A stretch of DNA of 64,000 nucleotides from Paenibacillus sp. DCT19 (GCF_003268635.1 NZ_CP029639.1:5934001-5998000), one strand, 5' to 3'. Positions 20,272 through 29,390 are shown, counted from the first letter of the stretch. Numbers and translations are program-made. Notes: generated by a model from the sequence alone, not told the origin.

Positions 20272-21030
20272 TTATTGGGCTTTTGTCACGTTTTCTTTGT
20301 CCGTTATGACTTTAAGTGCAAATTTCGGGAGCGCAAGCATTCGACCTGCCCGACTTGGCTCGCGAAGCAAGCGATAGAACCATTCCAGCCTTAATTTCTG
20401 GAACAGTTTTGGCGCACGTTTCGTTTTGCCTGAGATGACATCGAAGCTTCCTCCAACACCCATCATCACCGGAACTTGGAGTGTATCCTTGAACTTGTTA
20501 ATCCAAGGATCTTGATTATCTGCACCCCGCGCAACAAACAATAGATCCGGAGCAGTTTCACGAATTGCAGCCACGACTTGATCATCTTCATCCGAACCGA
20601 AGAAGCCGTCACGATAACCTACAATACGAATCGCCGGATACTGCTGTTGTAACCGAACTGCCGTTTCTTGAATCACCTCAGGTGTAGAACCGAGTAAATA
20701 TACACCCCAACGATAGTTTTCTCCAACGCGCAGCAATTCATGTAAAAGTTCATATCCGGGAACACGCTCAGCTACAGGATCTCCGCAATAATTTGCAGCC
20801 CATACAACGCCTGTGCCGTCAGGGACGATCATCTCAGTCGATTGCATAACGCGCATGATGGCTGGATCTTCCATTGCCGCCATAACCATGATTGGATTGG
20901 CTGTAATAACATGATGCGGCTGCTTCGACAGCACCGCTTCCCTCAGAACCTCTACTGTCTCACTCATCGGCAATTTGGAAAAAGGAATACCATAGATGGA
21001 AACGGTAGGTATAGATCCGATCTCACTCAT
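20272..21030 (-). CDS. tagA: WecG/TagA/CpsF family glycosyltransferase
   Basis: A glycosyltransferase of 252 residues that adds the second sugar (N-acetylmannosamine in the known TagA enzymes) to the GlcNAc-lipid made by TagO. Family signs are the N-terminal ITANPIMVMAA and VPDGTGVVWAA (acceptor/nucleotide region), YLLGSTPEVIQE, GVGGSFDVISGKTKRAP, and the C-terminal LEWFYRLLREPSRAGR helix that docks to the membrane. ATG 21030 follows AGGGTGAG and lies 8 bases after the csaB stop, so the two genes are co-transcribed. The substrate UDP-ManNAc would come from the MnaA epimerase at 45-46 kb. The assignment is firm; the exact sugar is inferred. Confidence 0.92.
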   Translation of the reverse strand: MSEIGSIPTVSIYGIPFSKLPMSETVEVLREAVLSKQPHHVITANPIMVMAAMEDPAIMRVMQSTEMIVPDGTGVVWAANYCGDPVAERVPGYELLHELLRVGENYRWGVYLLGSTPEVIQETAVRLQQQYPAIRIVGYRDGFFGSDEDDQVVAAIRETAPDLLFVARGADNQDPWINKFKDTLQVPVMMGVGGSFDVISGKTKRAPKLFQKLRLEWFYRLLREPSRAGRMLALPKFALKVITDKENVTKAQ

Positions 21031-21037
21031 TATCTTC

Positions 21038-22228
21038 TCACCCTTTGCGGCCTAAATAGTTGATAATCTGCTGTGCAGGCACTCTGGCCTCCTGCTTCAA
21101 TTCCGTAATTAATTCTTCATGCTCCTTCAGCCATTGTGACCGCTGATCGAGAAGCTTCGATACATGCTTGGCTAGTTGATCTGCATCAAGCGTGCTTGTG
21201 CTACCTACAATATCACTGTCCAGGCGAAGCATGAACTGGTCGATCTTCGGATCGTAGGAGATCCCTACGGGTGGCACGTATTGTGAAGCCGCATAGATGA
21301 GACTGTGCAGTCGCATACCAATGACGATATCACACTGACTTACCTCTTGCAGCATGAGCTGTGGATCGGTCAGATTGTCCGTTATGCTGACCTCGCTTCC
21401 TTTGTTACTCACATCGCCCATCAATTCCATCACGAATCGTGATGCCTCTTCATCCTTAGGCAGATGGAATGGCATGAACCGCAAATGTACTGCTTTGTGC
21501 ACACAGAGCTTCTTCAATCCAGCTGCAATAGCCGTAAGCTCTTGGCGATCCGATTCCCAGAAGCGAACCGAAATCCCAATAACGGGAAGTTTTGTATTCC
21601 CCGCAGGAGTGTTATTATCGGGAAATTCCTCATTCACCGAAGACTTCTTACCCGATCCCGCCACAACAGACTTCTCTGTTGCTCCATTCTCCGGCAATGG
21701 CAGTCCCATTACCGGATCAGGTACAACGTGAATCTGATTCCACTGCAATCCTAGCTGGCGAAGCAGCTCGGCAGATTGCTCATCACGAACCGATACATAT
21801 TTACAGGCTTTGAAAACGGAACGGATCATCGGATTGAAAATCTTCCGGTTCACCGGGCCGATCCCTTGTGCATATATAAACGTTGGTTTCTTCAACCACT
21901 GGGCAAGTTTGATAACACCGAGGTAATACGGGATGGACTTCAGCCCTGTTGCATCCTGCAGCAGGCTACCGCCACCGCTAATTAACCCGTCACTTTCCTT
22001 GATAGCTTCTCGAACTTCCTTGAATTTCATACGATGAACAGAACGAACACCATACATTGAAGTGGTCGATTCCGGATCACCGGAGAGCACAATGGGTTCA
22101 ATGGTGATGCCCGACTTGCGGCTCTCCTCTTCCAGTGCTGTCAGAATTGACTTCAGCACCGCTTCGTCTCCGCTGTTACGGAAACCGTAATATCCTGAGA
22201 TGACTAATTTTTGAGAAGTGGTGACCAT
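21038..22228 (-). CDS. csaB: Polysaccharide pyruvyl transferase CsaB
   Basis: Adds a pyruvyl ketal to the secondary cell wall polymer, the modification that SLH domains bind. The 396-residue product has the family N-terminus LVISGYYGFRNSGDEAVLKS, then SGGGSLLQDATG, FIYAQGIGPVNR, RDEQSAELLRQLG and the C-terminal IGMRLHSLIYAA/GISYDPKI motifs. A Ser/Asn-rich insert near residues 195-225 (KSVVAGSGKKSSVNEEFPD) interrupts the middle and is probably a surface loop. I start at ATG 22228 with GGAAGGA upstream; it overlaps the end of the preceding gene by 25 bases, which implies translational coupling. Its presence explains why several SLH proteins are encoded next door. Confidence 0.95.
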   Translation of the reverse strand: MVTTSQKLVISGYYGFRNSGDEAVLKSILTALEEESRKSGITIEPIVLSGDPESTTSMYGVRSVHRMKFKEVREAIKESDGLISGGGSLLQDATGLKSIPYYLGVIKLAQWLKKPTFIYAQGIGPVNRKIFNPMIRSVFKACKYVSVRDEQSAELLRQLGLQWNQIHVVPDPVMGLPLPENGATEKSVVAGSGKKSSVNEEFPDNNTPAGNTKLPVIGISVRFWESDRQELTAIAAGLKKLCVHKAVHLRFMPFHLPKDEEASRFVMELMGDVSNKGSEVSITDNLTDPQLMLQEVSQCDIVIGMRLHSLIYAASQYVPPVGISYDPKIDQFMLRLDSDIVGSTSTLDADQLAKHVSKLLDQRSQWLKEHEELITELKQEARVPAQQIINYLGRKG

Positions 22229-24225
22229 TTTTTCCAACATCCTTCCGCGACTTGCCACACACCCACAGCAATGATCCCGAAGATTAAGCCAAGTCCCAAT
22301 CCCATCACACCACGAATGAGGGACAACACAGCTGGTGTGTGGATATGCGCAAACGTATCAACCATGGACAACTGTCCAATCGTTGCAAGAATAAGAACAA
22401 AAACGAATTTACGATATTTCAATGCAGCGAACACACCAACGATGAACAGTGGGTGTCCTCCCATGAACTCTTTGAATCTTGGACGTACGCCGAAGGTATC
22501 TTCAAGCGCTGTACGCAGGAACATTTCAAGTGGTGTAACCGAGCCTGAATTACCTGTACGTGTCAAATAATAATAGCCAGCTGCTGCAGCAATGACTGCC
22601 AGCACAACCATCAATACGTTAATTGGCATACGGAGCATTTCCTTGATTTTCTTAATCGAGAAGCTGCCCGAGCCCCGATAAAACACAACATAAATCGCAA
22701 CCAGTGCGATTGGTGCAAAGTGCAACAGGCTCACGCCTCGGAACTGGTTAATGACCAGACTGTACGTAATGCTGTTAAGCAAAGCGATCACAAACGGCAC
22801 TGCCATAAATGAAAGAATCGACGTTCTTACATATAGAATGATAGTCTGACCCAAACGACGACCTGCGGACGCATCTGGCTGACGTTGCTGTTGGTAATTT
22901 ACCGTACGAACGGCAAGTACCATGGCAATCGTCGGTGCCGCAATGGCTACTAGCAATGCGATCCCTTGCTCAAGCAGTGTCGGTTTCAGCAAGAACAATC
23001 CGGCACTTCCTACTAAACTTAGCGCGAACACAAGCAGAGTTAGCAATGGTACAAAGTACGATACCATGAGTGTAATCAAGGCAATCGCACCAATCAGAGC
23101 AACCAGTTTGGCATAACGCTGAATGGACGAATCCTTCACCGTAAATGCTTCAGCTTGTCCAAGTTCGAATCCGAATTTACCCATACGTTCAACGGCATGA
23201 CCTGGTTCACCCAGACTGTTGATCAGATTCTCAATTGGATCTGTGATCATGGCTTTGGACGTATTTCGACTTGGTGAAGCATTCATGTAGAGCATGCGAA
23301 TGTTACGGTCTTTCGTAGCCAATACGAAACGGTCTGCAATGGTATCTACGTCCAGATTGGCATCGGCATCACTCAGGGAATATAGGCGTGCAACATTATA
23401 ATCAATTTTGTAAGCGAGTGTCTGGAAGCCTGATTGTGGCTTCTTCAGATTCTCAATCGCTGCGAGTCCGATATCATATTTATTGAGCAATTGAGCGAAT
23501 TGATCAATACTCTTCATCTCCGCATTATCATTGTACCCTTTCACAGCATCCCCATCAAACAAGATGCGTGTAACCCCGTTCTCTTTGAAGAACGACAGTA
23601 GTCGCTCCATGGAGGCTTGGTTGTAAGGTACGCTATCTGAGATCCGCGGCAAGATGTGGAAGCCGTGATCACGCAGCATTTTCACAGCAACTGGGTCAGG
23701 CTGCAATGGCTGCATGTTGGCATTCTCCGGCGGAGTCTGCAATATTAAGCCGCTACGGCCTTCGTATTCCCATGGAACCACAGGAATCTGGCGGTCAGCG
23801 AACGTTTGTTCAATGATAGGGGCATACGTCTGTGCATTCTCTTCATTCGTGAACAGTACATACGTGAAGTTCTCATTCGAAGGAATCACATTCTTCGTCA
23901 GATTCGCGAGATCCTGACCGTTATATACCATGATACGGCGTGTCTTTCTCAACTCATCCAGTGTACTTTCGAACACTGCCATGGTTGTTACGCCAGCACC
24001 TTTTAGACGTGTTAATTGTTCATTCATAAAATCTTGCGGATGGGCCTGATATGCTGAGATATCCAGCAGACCCCGATAATTGAAGACCAGTTCTACCTTC
24101 TTGGCAGAAGACTCTGTCTGCACTCGATCACTAATCACGGGAATGGAGGCTACCAATCCAATGATGACAACAAGCCACAGCCACTTCCGGGAAGCGGTAT
24201 TCCAATAAAGCCATTTTTGACGCAC
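22204..24225 (-). CDS. Multi-pass membrane protein (DUF5693 family) linked to CsaB
   Basis: 673 residues, starting with GTG at 24225 (GGAGG ten bases upstream). One membrane segment lies near residues 15-32. A large extracytoplasmic domain (about 35-375) follows, resembling a TIM-barrel-like or deacetylase-like fold with GAGVTTMAVFESTLDEL and NGVTRILFDGDAV. The C-terminal half has about eight hydrophobic helices (LVALIGAIALITLMVSYFV onward). I recognise it as the DUF5693 protein that commonly precedes csaB in Paenibacillus and related genera, but its function is unknown. The overlap with csaB and the polymer cluster suggest a role in polymer export or assembly, which is inference. Confidence 0.85.
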   Translation of the reverse strand: MRQKWLYWNTASRKWLWLVVIIGLVASIPVISDRVQTESSAKKVELVFNYRGLLDISAYQAHPQDFMNEQLTRLKGAGVTTMAVFESTLDELRKTRRIMVYNGQDLANLTKNVIPSNENFTYVLFTNEENAQTYAPIIEQTFADRQIPVVPWEYEGRSGLILQTPPENANMQPLQPDPVAVKMLRDHGFHILPRISDSVPYNQASMERLLSFFKENGVTRILFDGDAVKGYNDNAEMKSIDQFAQLLNKYDIGLAAIENLKKPQSGFQTLAYKIDYNVARLYSLSDADANLDVDTIADRFVLATKDRNIRMLYMNASPSRNTSKAMITDPIENLINSLGEPGHAVERMGKFGFELGQAEAFTVKDSSIQRYAKLVALIGAIALITLMVSYFVPLLTLLVFALSLVGSAGLFLLKPTLLEQGIALLVAIAAPTIAMVLAVRTVNYQQQRQPDASAGRRLGQTIILYVRTSILSFMAVPFVIALLNSITYSLVINQFRGVSLLHFAPIALVAIYVVFYRGSGSFSIKKIKEMLRMPINVLMVVLAVIAAAAGYYYLTRTGNSGSVTPLEMFLRTALEDTFGVRPRFKEFMGGHPLFIVGVFAALKYRKFVFVLILATIGQLSMVDTFAHIHTPAVLSLIRGVMGLGLGLIFGIIAVGVWQVAEGCWKKWSPLLKN

Positions 24226-24311
24226 TATACGTGTACCTCCTCAAGTGTTGGAACCAAAATCCACGTTCAGCTCAAGTAATTCCATCATTCATTCCACTTT
24301 TACAATATCCA

Positions 24312-24437
24312 CTCCGATGACAGAATAACCTTCCGATCGCTGTTATCCCCAGATTTTTTTGAACCCTTCATCTAAAGGGAAAATCCGGGGATAAAGGCGA
24401 ACGCTTCGCTTCTTCATGTTATTTCTGTCCTCTCCGT
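24312..24437 (+). repeat. Palindromic intergenic element, family A, copy 2
   Basis: A good representative. Outer arms GACAGAATAACC and TGTTATTTCTGTC enclose GATCGCTGTTATCCCCAGAT and AATCCGGGGATAAAGGCGAA, then CGCTTCGCTTCT. Left and right ends both carry CTCCG. It lies between the pgcA terminator and the DUF5693 gene; the rest of this 333-base gap shows nothing else. Confidence 0.88.
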
Positions 24438-24476
24438 TCTCATGTAAACGTTAAGTTTAACTCTTCACTCTAAAAT

Positions 24477-24519
24477 AAAAGCCCCTCCGCCAACCAACCT
24501 TTCGGTGCGGAGAGGCTTT
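24477..24519 (-). terminator. Intrinsic terminator after pgcA
   Basis: The stem AAAGCC.CTCCGC/GCGGAG.GGCTTT is followed on the minus strand by TTTTATTTTAG. It lies about 40 bases beyond the pgcA stop. Confidence 0.9.
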
Positions 24520-24558
24520 CTCATGTTCAAGCTACATCCTTTAAAACCTGTAACTGAA

Positions 24559-26277
24559 TTACGCGTCTACACGTGTCATTACTGCATCAGACAAACGCTC
24601 GATACGGCTTTGAGCATCGTCTGTGCTCTCACCACGTACAGCAAAGTAAATTTTGATCTTAGGCTCAGTTCCTGATGGACGCAGGCAGAACCATGATCCG
24701 TCCGCCAAAATGAACTTGAGTACATTTTCTTTAGGCAAACCGTCTAGGCCGAGAGAGTAGTCCAGCACATCTTGTACTGCGATTCCCGCGACTTCTTGTG
24801 GCGGATTGGAGCGCCAGTCTGTCATTTTAGCTTGAATCTGAGCGACTCCATCTTTGCCTTTCAGTGTACGGGACTCCAGCTTCTCCAAGAACGTTCCGAA
24901 CTGGCGATACAGCTCTTGCAGTACGTCGTACAACGTTTTGCCTTGGCTCTTGTAATATGCAGCTGCCTCAGCGATTAACATGGAAGCAAGGATGGCATCC
25001 TTATCGCGTGCATAATTACCTGCCAGGTAACCATAGCTCTCTTCATATCCGAACAAGAACGTATGACTGCCGCTTTCTTCGAATTGATCCATTTTTTCAC
25101 CGATATATTTGAAGCCTGTCAGGGTGTTCATCACTTCTGCACCATAATGCTCAGCGATGACCGCGCCCAACTCGCTCGTTACAATCGTTTTGATCACTGC
25201 ACCGTTGCTTGGCAGCTTACCTGTCTCTTGCAGACGACTTAATACATAATGAACCATAATGGCACCGGACTGGTTACCGGACAAGACGAAATATTTGCCA
25301 TCGTTGTCTTTTACCACTGCACCCATGCGGTCTGCATCTGGGTCTGTACCGATTAAAATGTCTGCTCCAACTGCTTCGCCCAGCTTCATCGCCAGCGTAA
25401 ATGCTTCGCGTTCTTCCGGGTTAGGGGACTTCACAGTGGAAAATTCCGCATCTGGTTGTTCTTGCTCTGCTACGATGTGCAGTTGTTCGAATCCGATCTG
25501 TTCCAATACACGACGTACAGGTACGTTTCCTGTTCCGTGCAGTGGTGTGAAGACGATTTTAAAATCACGTCCTACACCGTCTTGGATCAGTTCACGACTC
25601 AAGCTCTGACTCGCCACCGTATCGAAGAATGCTTGATCTTCTTCTTCCCCAAGCCATACGAGCAATCCTTGTGCTTCGGCTTCTTCTTGAGTCAACTTTT
25701 TGACATCGGCAAGAGAAGGAACCTCCTGGATGTACTGAATCACCTTCTCCGCTTCATGCGGCACAAGTTGACCCCCTTGGTGGTTGTACACTTTATATCC
25801 GTTATATTCAGGAGGGTTATGGCTCGCTGTCACCACAATACCGCCTGTTGCTTGCAAATGACGCACGCTGAAGGACAATTGAGGCGTAGGGCGCAAGGAT
25901 GTGAACAGCTTCGCCACGATCCCGTTGCCTGCCAGAACAAGTGCAGCATCCAGTGTGAACTCTGGTGAATAGTGACGGGAATCATGCGCAATGACAACAG
26001 AAGGTCTGCCTTCTTTGTCACCATGCTGTTCCAACAAATACCGAGCGAATCCTTGTGTTGCACGACCCACCGTGTAGCGGTTCATCCGGTTGCTTCCGGC
26101 GCCGATCACACCACGTAATCCACCTGTACCGAACTCCAAATTACGATAGAAACGGTCTTCCAGCTCTTTCGGCTGATCCTGCAAGTCACGAAGCTCCTGT
26201 TTCGTCGCTTCATCAATCGAAGCATCCTCCAACCATTGCTGCAGCGTCAATGCTGCTGTTTCGCTTAACTGTTCCAT
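24559..26277 (-). CDS. pgcA: Phospho-sugar mutase (alpha-phosphoglucomutase type)
   Basis: Interconverts glucose-6-phosphate and glucose-1-phosphate (and probably related sugar phosphates), feeding UDP-glucose and wall-polymer synthesis. The 572-residue product has the four domain marks of the family: GTGGLRGVIGAGSNRMN, the active serine loop GGIVVTASHNPPEYNGYK, the metal site GTDPDADRMG, and the C-terminal phosphate loop LRPSGTEPKIKIY. I start at ATG 26277 (MEQLSETAAL) because GGAAGGG lies upstream, while ATG 26304 has no ribosome site. It follows fabZ by about 46 bases, so the two may share a transcript. Confidence 0.95.
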   Translation of the reverse strand: MEQLSETAALTLQQWLEDASIDEATKQELRDLQDQPKELEDRFYRNLEFGTGGLRGVIGAGSNRMNRYTVGRATQGFARYLLEQHGDKEGRPSVVIAHDSRHYSPEFTLDAALVLAGNGIVAKLFTSLRPTPQLSFSVRHLQATGGIVVTASHNPPEYNGYKVYNHQGGQLVPHEAEKVIQYIQEVPSLADVKKLTQEEAEAQGLLVWLGEEEDQAFFDTVASQSLSRELIQDGVGRDFKIVFTPLHGTGNVPVRRVLEQIGFEQLHIVAEQEQPDAEFSTVKSPNPEEREAFTLAMKLGEAVGADILIGTDPDADRMGAVVKDNDGKYFVLSGNQSGAIMVHYVLSRLQETGKLPSNGAVIKTIVTSELGAVIAEHYGAEVMNTLTGFKYIGEKMDQFEESGSHTFLFGYEESYGYLAGNYARDKDAILASMLIAEAAAYYKSQGKTLYDVLQELYRQFGTFLEKLESRTLKGKDGVAQIQAKMTDWRSNPPQEVAGIAVQDVLDYSLGLDGLPKENVLKFILADGSWFCLRPSGTEPKIKIYFAVRGESTDDAQSRIERLSDAVMTRVDA

Positions 26278-26323
26278 TCCTGCAAACCCTTCCTCTATGT
26301 CCATTCAATAAATTACTTATCTC

Positions 26324-26755
26324 TTAGCTTGGGTCAGACAATGCAAACATGATCTCGCCTTCAGCGACAATTTTATCTTCCACTCTAGCTGTAGCTTTAC
26401 CTTTACCAATAGAGCCCTTCAGTCGAGTGATCTCCACTTCAAGCATCAGCGTATCTCCAGGCACAACTTGTCCACGGAATCGGAAATTGTCCAGTCCCGC
26501 TAAAAATCCAATCTTGCCTTTATTGCTCTCGATGCTAAGCATAGCTACTGCGCCAACTTGAGCCAGCGCTTCTGTAATCAAGACACCCGGCATTACCGGA
26601 TACTCTGGAAAATGACCCAGGAAGTGCGGTTCGTTAATCGTTACATTCTTCAAACCAACGGCACGCTTGCCCTCCTCCATCTCTACAATCTTGTCCACCA
26701 GTAGGAACGGGGGACGGTGCGGAATGATCGCTTGAATCTGTTTGCTATCGAGCAC
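26324..26755 (-). CDS. fabZ: 3-hydroxyacyl-ACP dehydratase FabZ
   Basis: Removes water from 3-hydroxyacyl-ACP in fatty-acid elongation. 143 residues, the normal family size, with a hot-dog fold. The catalytic histidine is His48 in [13 protein letters not shown] and the catalytic acid is Glu62 in LITEALAQ. The N-terminal [12 protein letters not shown] is typical. Its place below mbl/flhO/flhP matches the Bacillus subtilis order (where it is ywpB). ATG 26755 follows AAAGGAG. The 529-base gap upstream holds a family A repeat and a long hairpin. Confidence 0.97.
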   Translation of the reverse strand: MLDSKQIQAIIPHRPPFLLVDKIVEMEEGKRAVGLKNVTINEPHFLGHFPEYPVMPGVLITEALAQVGAVAMLSIESNKGKIGFLAGLDNFRFRGQVVPGDTLMLEVEITRLKGSIGKGKATARVEDKIVAEGEIMFALSDPS

Positions 26756-26841
26756 GTTGTATTCTCCTTTCGTGTCACATTTTATATGAGACTCGTGATT
26801 AAATATTTTACGTTATCTGCATCTTAGACGCTTCGGGGCGG

Positions 26842-27000
26842 ATCGTTCTTTCGATCGCTGTTGTTTTCTAATTTTATCTGAATATGCTTTTTAAAAGGTT
26901 AAAATTAGAAAACAAAGGCGAGTTTATGCTTCCGAAGTAAGCTTTCTTGAGAAAGCTTGTAGCTTTCGCTTCTTCAGAATCGATTCCTTTCCCTACACTA
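26842..27000 (+). repeat. Palindromic intergenic element, family A, copy 3 (variant arms)
   Basis: The flank CGATCGCTGTT matches the family, but the main arms are different: GTTTTCTAATTTTA and TAAAATTAGAAAAC, still perfectly complementary. A second hairpin, AAGCTTTCTTGAGAAAGCTT, is inserted before GCTTTCGCTTCTTCAG. The same insert type is present in copy 6. Confidence 0.8.
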
Positions 27001-27130
27001 CGTATGCTGATATGACAAACATTTAAAAAACAGGTCTCATATAAAATATAGTTATTGTATTTGTTTAAAAAGCGCATTTTCGGTTAACACTAGAAATATC
27101 CTTCATGACTGCAGTAGTGAAGGTTGAGAT

Positions 27131-27182
27131 AAGGGGTCTCTCTTGGCGATGATGCATATCATTCGCAGGGGAGGCCTCTTTT
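27131..27182 (+). terminator. Long stem-loop ending in TTTT, better folded as plus-strand RNA
   Basis: AAGGGGTCTCTCTT pairs with AGGGGAGGCCTCTT through several G-U pairs, enclosing GCGATGAT-GCAT-ATCATTCGC. TTTT follows at 27179-27182. On the minus strand the G-U pairs become A-C mismatches, so a plus-strand transcript is favoured. There is no plus-strand gene nearby. It lies in the fabZ upstream gap. Confidence 0.45.
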
Positions 27183-27242
27183 GATGCTTAGACGTTAGAA
27201 GTCAAACGTCATCCATCATTATACTGTTTTCAACGCCAAAAA

Positions 27243-27270
27243 GAAAACTCCTGCCTACGCAGGAGTTTTC
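27243..27270 (-). terminator. Intrinsic terminator after the flhO-flhP transcript
   Basis: A perfect 12-bp stem, GAAAACTCCTGC/GCAGGAGTTTTC, loop CTAC, followed by CTTTTT on the minus strand, 15 bases after the stop at 27285. Confidence 0.93.
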
Positions 27271-27284
27271 CCTCATTACACGTC

Positions 27285-27506
27285 CTATGGAGCGAACACC
27301 AGATTATACACATGCTCCCAAGTGCTCCACTCGAATACGGAGCCGATATCCTGTTTACCCAGTACTACATAGCCAGCGACCATACCACCAGCGAGGGCAA
27401 GAACAAGCAGAAACGGAACCAGAAACCATCTGGCAATACGCCATCCACTCTTCTTCTTGACTTTCGTCTTATCCGGCTTACTGTTCTGCTGCTCTGTATC
27501 TGTCAT
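27285..27506 (-). CDS. Small single-pass membrane protein, EpuA-like
   Basis: 73 residues from ATG 27506 (AAGGTG about nine bases upstream). A basic, Gln/Lys-rich cytoplasmic N-terminus is followed by one membrane helix (about residues 26-48, FLVPFLLVLALAGGMVAGYVVLG), then a short outer tail, DIGSVFEWSTWEHVYNLVF. This layout and the tail match the EpuA family of small membrane proteins. Databases often label these as an RNA polymerase beta subunit, which the sequence does not support. It is the last gene of the flhO-flhP run, 13 bases after the flhP stop. Function unknown. Confidence 0.75.
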   Translation of the reverse strand: MTDTEQQNSKPDKTKVKKKSGWRIARWFLVPFLLVLALAGGMVAGYVVLGKQDIGSVFEWSTWEHVYNLVFAP

Positions 27507-27518
27507 CACATTCACCTT

Positions 27519-28358
27519 TTATGCTCTCAAATTGTTGGCTAGACCCGCCATCGAATCACTGGATGTAAGTGCCCGAGCTGCCAACTGATACGTACGCTGT
27601 CCTTGCATCAGCAAAGCCATCTCCGAAGTCAGATCCACATTGGACTGCTCCAGATAACCCGCACGAATAGTAGCTGCCGCTTGACGCGTCGCCGCATTAG
27701 CTCCAAATACATCATCTTCCGTTAAACCAACGTCCAACCCAAACAGGTTATCGGCAAATTGCACCAGACCTTCTGGACGCTCAATATCAACGAGTTGCAA
27801 CTGAGCACCAATGGTTGCGTTAGCCGCATTACCTTGGCGGATCAGCAAATTCCCATTCTCATCAAATGCGACCTTGCTATTCACCTGTGCGGTAATTCGA
27901 TTACCATTACGATCAAGTGCAAAATGCCCTTCACCGTTAACGAGAACCATCATCTGAGGTGCATTCGGGTTCGGGTTCGGTCTCTCATCAGGTACAAAAT
28001 GGAATGCACCTTGACGTGTCCACATTTTCTGTCCATTCGCTTCCACAGCAAACATGGCGTTGCCTTCAATCGCTAGATCCGTTGGGTTACCCGTCTCATT
28101 CAGCGGTCCTTGCGTCATATCCTTCGTAACATCTGACAAACGCACACCAAACCCAAGGTTAAATCCCATCGGTGTAGAACGACCGTCTAGTTGATACTTC
28201 TCAGGCTGTTGTTGTACACGAGTCAAAACATCCTCAAACGCTGCTTGCTTGCTCTTATAGCCTGCCGTGTTCACGTTGGCAATATTATCGGCAATGACTT
28301 CCAGACGTTGCTGAATGCCAGTCATGGAAACTTTGGCACTAATCATGGAATTATTCAT
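27519..28358 (-). CDS. flhP: Flagellar hook-basal body rod protein FlhP
   Basis: A distal-rod/hook-type flagellar axial protein, 279 residues. The N-terminal helix motif (QQRLEVIADNIANVNTAGYKS) and the C-terminal helix (SNVDLTSEMALLMQGQRTYQ) are the two ends that form the axial coiled coil of this family. The middle contains the FlgG/FlgF-type beta domain (GNPTDLAIEGNAMFAVE). It follows flhO with a gap of about 45 bases. The flhO-flhP pair downstream of mbl is the Bacillus arrangement. GGGGAGGG precedes ATG by about 11 bases. Confidence 0.94.
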   Translation of the reverse strand: MNNSMISAKVSMTGIQQRLEVIADNIANVNTAGYKSKQAAFEDVLTRVQQQPEKYQLDGRSTPMGFNLGFGVRLSDVTKDMTQGPLNETGNPTDLAIEGNAMFAVEANGQKMWTRQGAFHFVPDERPNPNPNAPQMMVLVNGEGHFALDRNGNRITAQVNSKVAFDENGNLLIRQGNAANATIGAQLQLVDIERPEGLVQFADNLFGLDVGLTEDDVFGANAATRQAAATIRAGYLEQSNVDLTSEMALLMQGQRTYQLAARALTSSDSMAGLANNLRA

Positions 28359-28403
28359 CGGTGGTTTACCCTCCCCACTACGTGGTTATATCTACGATTG
28401 ACG

Positions 28404-29288
28404 TTATACACGTCCAACTTCATTAACGGCCTTTTCTAAACTTCGGTCATAGAACTGTACAATTTTCTGATTGGCCTCATACGCACGGAATGCAGCATTC
28501 ATATCCACCGTTGCTTGAGATGCATCCACATTGGAGCCCTCCAAGTAACCTTGACGGATCTGAACGTTATCCCCTGCAGCCATCATTCTCGCCGTTGCAC
28601 CGCCCTGTTCGTCCAGGCTGAAGTTACCGTCACCTTGACGTACCAACTGATTCGGCAGATCAACCACGCTAATTCCAAGTGTAACGCCTGTTGGTGCACC
28701 TGTAGCTGCATTCACGAGACGACCTTGCTCATCCACTTTAAATTGCTCCACGGAACCTGTCAACACGACAGGTTGTCCATTATTATCCAACACTTGTGAG
28801 CCCGTCGAGCTCAGCAATTGTCCTGTTCCCGTAACAGTGAAATGTCCATCACGCGTATATCTTGTATTACCATCTGCATCCTGTACCGTAAAATACGCTT
28901 GTGGTTGGTACGTAACAGTACCATCTTCTCTCACAAACTTGCCTGATGCATCAAATGGTACAGGTTGTCCCGTCTGTGGATCGTTTACCACCAAATTAGA
29001 TGAAATGGCAAAATCACTCTTCTGCCCGCTCTCTCTAATCGCACCTTGCACATTCATGGACAAGCTCTCTTCGGCAAATACACCTGAGTTCAATCTACCC
29101 AACCGCTTTGTTGGAGTATTCGCATCTCCGCCCACCAAAGTAATGAGCATTTCCGGGAAAGAACGGCTGACACTGCTCACCTGTTTGTATCCCGTTGTGT
29201 TCATATTCACGATATTCTGCGTTGCTGTGTCATGGCGACGTTGTTGCGTAAGCATTCCTGCGGTGGCCGTATATAGACCTCTTAACAT
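28404..29288 (-). CDS. flhO: Flagellar hook-basal body rod protein FlhO
   Basis: 294 residues, a paralogue of FlhP and like it a FlgG/FlgF-type rod component. The N-terminus is LRGLYTATAGMLTQQRRHDT followed by QNIVNMNTTGYKQ. The C-terminal segment (GSNVDASQATVDMNAAFRAYEANQKIVQFYD) is the matching axial helix. The gene lies between mbl and flhP. The order spoIIID-mbl-flhO-flhP ties flagellar, shape and sporulation genes on one strand, as in Bacillus. No terminator is visible between mbl and flhO. Confidence 0.94.
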   Translation of the reverse strand: MLRGLYTATAGMLTQQRRHDTATQNIVNMNTTGYKQVSSVSRSFPEMLITLVGGDANTPTKRLGRLNSGVFAEESLSMNVQGAIRESGQKSDFAISSNLVVNDPQTGQPVPFDASGKFVREDGTVTYQPQAYFTVQDADGNTRYTRDGHFTVTGTGQLLSSTGSQVLDNNGQPVVLTGSVEQFKVDEQGRLVNAATGAPTGVTLGISVVDLPNQLVRQGDGNFSLDEQGGATARMMAAGDNVQIRQGYLEGSNVDASQATVDMNAAFRAYEANQKIVQFYDRSLEKAVNEVGRV

Positions 29289-29390
29289 GGTTGATCCCCT
29301 CTCCTCAAGCGCTTGTCCTGCATGGCAGGCTTATGGCTTATCCGTTCTTAACCCGAGCATGGGCGAACCTTTGTTGATTATATCGGCAGA

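Noticed and set aside
27285..27506. RNA polymerase beta subunit label for the small membrane protein
   Set aside because: The 73-residue product is a single-pass membrane protein with no similarity to RpoB; the label is a known database habit for this family.
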